A stretch of DNA of 64,000 bases from Patiria miniata (Eukaryota; Echinodermata; Asteroidea; Valvatida; Asterinidae). Positions 59,601-64,000 of this stretch are shown piece by piece. A model generated the notes under the pieces. It did no database searches, had not been told where the DNA came from, and saw nothing but the letters and a program-made list of their open reading frames with translations. Position 1 is the stretch's first letter. Each line of letters starts with the position of its first letter. Made by a program: the position numbers and the translations under genes. The stretch is taken from assembly GCF_015706575.1 (NCBI RefSeq), contig NW_024037057.1, positions 5,513,203 through 5,577,202 of the forward strand, read 5' to 3'.

Positions 59601-60934
59601 TGCAGGGCGGGGGGGGGGGGGGGGGGGGAGGGGGGTACGAGCGAACATTAGTTGGGCCAGTAGTTGGATTTGAACACATATGACCCTCTGATCATGTAAC
59701 AAGCAGTCTTGTCTACACTCCGTATAGGCCGATAAGTAATTTCTTTTGTAATTGAACTTTTCTTTTCTTTTTCACACATGCCAGAAATGGGATAAAAAGC
59801 TTCGGAAGGCCAAGCGCCGAGAGGAGAAGGAGAAAGAGGCGCCCCCAACGGGCAGCAACAGCAGGCGCCGTCGGCGGCAACGCCCTGAGCCCACTGAGGC
59901 GCCCTCTCGCGATAGAAGAAACCGAGGACGAACTCGGTGAGTCGAAAATCAAGATATAATCGTCCAAAATGCTTTGATTTTGAGCTAATTCCTCATTCGC
60001 TGAGGAACAAGGCCTATTGATTCCTATGCAGTGCTGCTTAAAGTCAAAGTTTACACGATGTTTAAACGTAACTTCCAAAGGGAGAAGTCACAAAACACAG
60101 TGTTATCAAGCATACCTGTTACTTTTATCAAACATACCGGCGTCTGTTGTATGTGTTTTGTTTGGTACCAGTATTGTACCACCGTCTAGTTTCTTCTATT
60201 AACGAGTTAAGAATCACATGGACTCACCGCAAAGTCTGGTTACCAGTAAAACTCCTTACCTGTTGAAGTTGGAAGTTCTTAGCATTTTGCACAGAAAATT
60301 GTATTTTTTCTAACTATGCAAATTTCTATCTTGAGGATATACTCTAGGCCTATAATCAGACTATATCCCACGTTTTACAGGGTTTCCCTTTTCCCCAAAA
60401 GAAATTTCTCTGCTTATCTCTTTAACAAAAGAATAAACATTCATGGCAACCACAAGTTTCAAAACAATATCTATTTTTATCGTTTCGGTTTGCGGTAACA
60501 CCATGTGGTAAAATCTGCTGTCGCTCAGTAGTTAGTTCTGATCAGAACTTGTCTTGCTTATTGTCAACTTTCGTTAAGTAGTTTTTAGTTCTTATAAGAA
60601 AAGTCCTGTTTCAAGTTCTAAAAGAAGTTGTCTTTGGTCTGAACCATTCGACTAGCTTGCTCTAGTCATCGTCAGGAGTCAGGAGACTAAATATCTGCTG
60701 AGCGACAGTAGTTACTACCACATGGTGTTACCGCGAACCGAAACAATACTGATACTGCATCATGCAAAGCGAAAAAATCTTAAAACAATATTTGCTATTA
60801 TATATATATATTTTTTTAAATCACACCGATTTATATCATGTAATACATCATGTTGTTTTAATCTCTATTTACCACATAGGGCCGATCTGTTGGATGACGT
60901 TGAAACTGAATCAGTCTCCGATTCGATGTTGTGA
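47191..60934 (+). CDS. sfrp3/4: Secreted Frizzled-related protein, sFRP3/4 (FRZB) type
   Basis: Secreted Wnt-pathway modulator that binds Wnt or Frizzled outside the cell. Seven exons join in phase: 47191-47650, 56941-57015, 57428-57496, 57886-57998, 58609-58770, 59785-59936 and 60880-60934. They total 1,086 bp and 361 residues, slightly longer than vertebrate sFRP3/4. It shows a signal peptide ([17 protein letters not shown]), a Frizzled cysteine-rich domain with all ten cysteines (about residues 27-145), an acidic linker, a netrin-like domain (exons 3-6, six cysteines) and a very basic C-terminus. The wording [16 protein letters not shown] and [13 protein letters not shown] is closest to the sFRP3/4 branch. 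The start has a good context (A at -3, G at +4) and is the only in-frame ATG before the signal peptide. Codon use is GC-richer than in the NLR genes. Confidence 0.93.
47786..47965 (-). repeat. Poly-C-containing repeat, copy 2 (reverse)
   Basis: In intron 1 of sfrp3/4. Reverse-strand relative of 9288-9458 and 63536-63725, with poly-G runs near 47821-47839 and 47919-47929 and GGACACTTGCCCTCCGTAAA between them. Confidence 0.65.
49303..49512. mobile_element. Foldback element in sfrp3/4 intron 1
   Basis: About 210 bp with long imperfect inverted arms: GCTCTTTGCACGCTTCCGCC pairs with GGCGGAGCGTGCAAAGAGC, and ACTTTACAAAATAAATA pairs with TATTTTTATTTTGTAAAGT. A second inner hairpin surrounds ACGTGTATACACG. 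There is no coding frame. Probably a MITE. Confidence 0.75.
50067..50429. mobile_element. Foldback MITE with AGCCCTTTTCACAC termini
   Basis: 363 bp with perfect 18-bp terminal inverted repeats (AGCCCTTTTCACACTAGA / TCTAGTGTGAAAAGGGCT) and internal palindromes such as CAACCCGGGTTG. It lies in sfrp3/4 intron 1. No clear target duplication is visible beyond a possible TA. Confidence 0.78.
52530..52567. repeat. Perfect 19-bp-arm palindrome
   Basis: TTTTTCCAACGCTGGTCGG is followed directly by its exact reverse complement, with no spacer. It lies in sfrp3/4 intron 1 and can extrude a cruciform or form an RNA hairpin. Confidence 0.85.
54118..54193 (+). tRNA. Degenerate tRNA-Ser-like sequence (probable pseudogene or SINE head)
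   Basis: 76 nt with an acceptor-like pair ACTCGAG / CCCGAGT (one mismatch), an A-box-like TGGTCGAGTGGTAG, a D stem GTC/GAC, an anticodon loop resembling tRNA-Ser(AGA) (ACTAGAAAT), and a B-box region GTGGGTTCCATG that has an enlarged T loop. The anticodon stem pairs poorly. It is unlikely to be a working tRNA. Confidence 0.3.
54818..54890 (+). repeat. Perfect 35-bp tandem duplication
   Basis: The segment containing TACTGTCATTAGTTATAACC occurs twice with a 35-bp period, in sfrp3/4 intron 1. Confidence 0.8.
56221..56796 (-). mobile_element. TTAA-flanked MITE, copy 2 (inverted)
   Basis: 576 bp, the reverse complement of 42206-42775 with modest divergence. TTAA at 56221-56224 and 56793-56796. 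It sits about 145 bp before exon 2 of sfrp3/4. Confidence 0.8.
56941..57015 (+). CDS. sfrp3/4: sfrp3/4 exon 2: acidic to basic linker
   Basis: Encodes [20 protein letters not shown] followed by KPKRK, the linker between the CRD and the netrin-like domain. Phase 1-1. Confidence 0.88.
57050..57155. repeat. GAGGGCGCTC repeats in intron 2
   Basis: The word GAGGGCGCTC or a close variant occurs about six times in 105 bp, one pair forming the palindrome GAGGGCGCTCTAGAGCGCTC. Confidence 0.75.
57428..57496 (+). CDS. sfrp3/4: sfrp3/4 exon 3: start of netrin-like domain
   Basis: Encodes [20 protein letters not shown] and YEY. The paired cysteines and aromatic end match the start of the NTR domain of sFRP3/4. 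Phase 1-1. Confidence 0.88.
57886..57998 (+). CDS. sfrp3/4: sfrp3/4 exon 4: netrin-like domain
   Basis: Encodes [20 protein letters not shown] and VRDVLKF, corresponding to the VIRAKV strand of vertebrate sFRP3. Enters in phase 1 and leaves in phase 0 at GAG|GTAAGG. Confidence 0.9.
58609..58770 (+). CDS. sfrp3/4: sfrp3/4 exon 5: netrin-like domain core
   Basis: Encodes [40 protein letters not shown] and [14 protein letters not shown]. Four of the NTR cysteines are here. Phase 0-0. Confidence 0.92.
59060..59645 (+). mobile_element. Mutator-like MITE, copy 2, in sfrp3/4 intron 5
   Basis: Same orientation as 43821-44359. Left end TTGCTCGTACCCCCGCCCCGC, right end GGGGGTACGAGCGAA, with a long poly-G run (about 59607-59628) near the right end. 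The flanking ATTAACTG / ATTAGTTG may be a decayed target duplication. Confidence 0.75.
59785..59936 (+). CDS. sfrp3/4: sfrp3/4 exon 6: basic C-terminal region
   Basis: Encodes [20 protein letters not shown] and a run of five arginines within [11 protein letters not shown]. It matches the RWDMKLRHL start of the sFRP3 tail. The strong positive charge suggests heparan-sulphate binding. Leaves in phase 2 at ACTCG|GTGAG. Confidence 0.88.
60482..60744. mobile_element. MITE with long GGTAACACCATGTGG termini, in sfrp3/4 intron 6
   Basis: 263 bp with inverted termini of about 45 bp: GTTTCGGTTTGCGGTAACAC at the left and the complement of GTTTCGGTTCGCGGTAACAC at the right, continuing through CATGTGGTA and CTGTCGCTCAG. 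No coding frame. Confidence 0.75.
60880..60934 (+). CDS. sfrp3/4: sfrp3/4 exon 7: C-terminus and stop
   Basis: Acceptor CACATAG, phase 2. Encodes [18 protein letters not shown] and TGA at 60932-60934. The short acidic end follows the basic tail. The exon is assigned by phase, acceptor quality and stop, so it is less certain than the others. No AATAAA is seen close downstream. Confidence 0.75.
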
Positions 60935-61409
60935 AGAGGCCATCTTGTTCTGTAAGATCGGCTCTTCAGATTCTGACAGCTGCGTCGTGACCTTTGGATG
61001 CCTGCGCCGTGACCTGGCTATGTTTCACAGCCTTGCTTGGCGGAACAAAACAATCGGCAAGCATGGTTTGGCGATTAACCATAAACAGCTGGTACTTTGT
61101 GTTTTGCTTTTCAATTTTTAAAACGATTTTTTTTTTTTTTTAACGGAGGTTCAACCTCATGTGATTTGGTTTTCTTCTTTTCTTTGACGACAATGTTAAA
61201 TTGACAGAAATTGAACATTCTTATATATCGAGCAGCGACTTTATCACAATGACCAACGTTGTGAAAGCTCTTTTTGTTTTTGCAGTATCGCCCATGTGCG
61301 CGCACGATATTAAATTTTGTGGAATTCTTTTTAATTTGAATTGTTTTAAAATTATCTTCTAGAAAGAAAGTGCAATACCTATTGCACATTTTATATTTTT
61401 TCTCGCTGC

Positions 61410-62520
61410 AACAAAACCGCAGTGTTGTCGTACCCGTACCCGTACTCGAGTACATTTTTTCCGTACTCGAACTCGCACTCATGAAAATGTACTCCTACTC
61501 TTACCCACAAGAAGAAAATATACCCCTGTACTCGTACTCGTACTTTGGACAAAGTACCCGTACTTACACTCATGTTCTCCTGCAAAAATTACAGATATGT
61601 TCTCGAGCTAAATGCAGAAAAAAGAACCAGTTTTTTAATGTTTAGGAGGCTTCTGCATTTGTTCATTGTTTACTGCCTAGGTTGACTGCGAAAAGCCATT
61701 GAAAATACATGACACATTTAAAATTTGCTCCTATTCGTGGAGAGTACTCGCACTTGTGGAAAGTAATCGTACTCAAGTACTTTTTTGGGGTACTCGTTCT
61801 TGTACTCGTACTCATGGGGAAAATGTCTCGTACTCGCACTCGTAGCCTACTGGTACTCGTACTTGTACTCGTTCTAGTACTCGTACTCGTACTCATTACA
61901 AAGTACTCGTACTCGTACTCGTACTCATGGGGAAAATGTCTCGCACTCGCACTCGTAGCCTACTGGTACTCGTACTCGTACTCGTTCTAGTACTCGTACT
62001 CGTACTCATTACAAAGTACTCGTACTCGTACTCATGGGGAAAATGTCTCGCACTCGCACTCGTAGCCTACTGGTACTCGTACTCGTACTCGTTCTAGTAC
62101 TTGTACTCGTACTCATTACAAAGTACTCGTACTCGTACTCGTACTCATGGGGAAAATGTCTCGCACTCGCACTCGTAGCCTACTGGTACTCGTACTCGTA
62201 CTCATACTCGTACTCGTTCTCGTACTCATGACAAACTTACTTGTTCTTGTACTCGTACTCATGGGGAAAATGTCTCGTACTCGCACTCGTAGCCTTCTGG
62301 TACTCGTACTTGTATTCGTACTCGTACTCGTACTCGTTCTAGTACTCGTACTTGTACTCATGACAAAGTACTCGTTCTCGACGTACTCGTACTCATGGGG
62401 AAAATGTCTCGTACTCGCACTCGTAGCCTTCTGGTACTTGTACTTGTACTCATACTTGTACTCGTTCTCCTACTCGTACTTATGGCAAAGTATTCGTACT
62501 AGCACTCGTACTCATTAAAA
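61410..62520. repeat. TACTCG minisatellite with higher-order units of about 113 bp
   Basis: Dense TACTCG/CACTCG hexamers. A marker word CATGGGGAAAATGTCTCG recurs at about 61813, 61927, 62034, 62147, 62261 and 62394, giving higher-order spacing of 107-133 bp. The hexamer period keeps several frames open on both strands, and none looks like a gene. Confidence 0.9.
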
Positions 62521-63335
62521 TGAACTCTAATACAACACTTGTGAAACCCTGCCTGTTTCCAAAAGGTACGCTTGTGTACGGTCCATGCACACGGAAATAG
62601 CCATTTTAAAGTTATGTTGGACACAACATGAGGGCTCTAGTTGGAGTGGGTAGTTGGTCCGTTTTTAAACGAGATCCCGTAGCTAAGGCCACGTCTACAG
62701 TCAACCTTTCTCAGCCATGTAAATGATGAAACGGGCTAAAACCTAGAAATAGCTCTACACAAGAAATTCGAAAGCTACCTTTAAAATCGACATTTACCCA
62801 TGCTCCAATTAGCGTCCTCTTATAAAAAAATAATTCCGCCATATTTCAAAAAAGTTACTATACGAGGCATTGATTCATTGTGGTGCCCAGTTTTGTATAC
62901 ATTGTATTCCGTCCTAAACACCAATTCGAGCACGCTATCAATTCTATTTCGAATGGCGAAAACATTGTGCTAGTTATTGTCTAGGTTACCCTTCACACGA
63001 GGCAGTTGGCTTTGTACAATAGCTTGCACAATGGTTTCTCCATTGAAGGGGGCCTCGTGAGTGAGCAGTGATCACGTGCCTGGATTCGTCTGTTTTGTCT
63101 GACTTGGAGTCCTTGCATTGTATTTCTTTTTATTTGCCTGTGTGTGCTTAAGTACTAGCATGTTACTGTTGTTTTTTTTGTTTCTGTGTGGATGGTTCTT
63201 GCTGATAAAGTCAATTGATAAGCAATAATATTTGGATCAGCCGCACATTGTTTTTGCATAGACTTTTTAAAACTACCTAACCAGTATTTTGTTGAGAACC
63301 ACGATATAGATCGTTTTCAATGCAGCTATCTCTGA
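62521..63335. other. Spacer with no recognisable gene
   Basis: AT-rich sequence, no supported feature. Confidence 0.5.
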
Positions 63336-63535
63336 ATTCAGTGGCTTATCAAGGGGGGGGGGGAGGGGGGCTGCCGGCGGATTTGTGTGAAAGATTTTTT
63401 TCAGTAACTATTTCCATTAATGGTTAGAGAGTTCTGACATGCAAACAAATAAAGAAAACCAAGCTCCAAAACCATTACAATGCGCAGTGAAAATCTGCAT
63501 ATATTTTCCAGTATGCATAATAATGCTCAGTTTTG

Positions 63536-63725
63536 AAGAGCGACCCCATTTGGACGATGGGTGGGTATCAGCCCCCCCCCCCCCCCTCCCCAACACCCAA
63601 CATTTTGATTTTACGGAGGCCAAGTGTCCGGACTTGAAAAAAACATGCTAACATTCAGCGCGGATGTGCGAGTGCGGTCTCCCCCCCCCCCCCCCCCCCG
63701 ACATCAAAAGCTTGATACGCCACTG
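63536..63725 (+). repeat. Poly-C-containing interspersed repeat, copy 3
   Basis: Two long C runs (about 63572-63586 and 63681-63698) separated by GGAGGCCAAGTGTCCGGA, ending ATACGCCACTG. A poly-G segment at 63352-63370, preceded by CAGTGGCTTATCAAGG, may be the end of an inverted neighbour. Confidence 0.65.
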
Positions 63726-64000
63726 TTTGAGTTGTGTGCTGTCTGGTCAACATGGAGTACACCAACAATTTTTCCCAACTTGAATGTTTTTTTCCCGTTA
63801 ATTTTAAAGGAACTCTTCCCAGTTGGAATGTTTTCTTTTTCTTTGTTTGTAAACGAAAAGTATATATATTTTTAATTAACCCTTTTTCGCAAAGTGAATT
63901 AGGTAAATGTTTTACCGTATTATGTATACTTCTTCGAAAGTTTTGCCGTAAAGATTTAACACATTATGATAATTTTTGATATCGTAGTTATATGCTAGAT

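Noticed and set aside
61709..62518. Several open frames of alternating Val-Leu or Tyr-Ser
   Set aside because: Translation of the TACTCG hexamer repeat, not genes.

Overview
This window is animal nuclear DNA. Its genes have GT/AG introns in consistent phases, the spacers are AT-rich and crowded with short inverted-repeat transposons, and there are many long poly-C/poly-G runs. The gene content (Death-domain NACHT-LRR receptors and a secreted Frizzled-related protein of the sFRP3/4 type) points to an invertebrate deuterostome, most likely an echinoderm. That placement is inference from family content, not a database result.

Layout, all genes on the + strand. (1) 1-6528: the NACHT-LRR exon of NLR-A. 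Its reading frame is cut by a TAA at 4593 and again by a replacement of about 255 bp at 5040-5295. (2) 6529-21100: a long spacer of diverged tandem duplications, interspersed repeats and small DNA transposons. (3) 21501-39295: NLR-B, an apparently intact giant NOD-like receptor. Eleven exons give 4,552 residues without its unresolved first exon. The order is UBL, Death, linker, Death, linker, UBL, Death, 11 charged 37-residue repeats, a short exon, then one 10.6-kb exon with NACHT, a very long LRR array and an acidic tail. (4) 39296-47190: the 3' flank of NLR-B, paralogous to that of NLR-A, followed by transposons and the sFRP upstream region. (5) 47191-60934: a complete seven-exon sfrp3/4-like gene encoding 361 residues. 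(6) 60935-64000: non-coding sequence with a TACTCG minisatellite and poly-C repeats.

NLR-A and NLR-B are a tandem segmental duplication. Homology runs from the intron before the NACHT exon, through the exon, to about 2 kb past the stop. NLR-B is the copy that still reads through. Its parts fit a cytoplasmic sensor: LRRs for ligand recognition, NACHT for nucleotide-driven oligomerisation, and Death and ubiquitin-like domains for signalling. The LRR array is built from 168-bp and 648-bp units. Adjacent units are sometimes nearly identical, so the array is probably still expanding and contracting. The sFRP gene is an unrelated neighbour: a secreted Wnt modulator whose introns carry the same transposon families as the NLR flanks.

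Limits: the first coding exon of NLR-B, the 5' exons of NLR-A (outside the window) and all transcription start sites are unresolved. Transposon families are assigned only from terminal repeats and target-site duplications read by eye.
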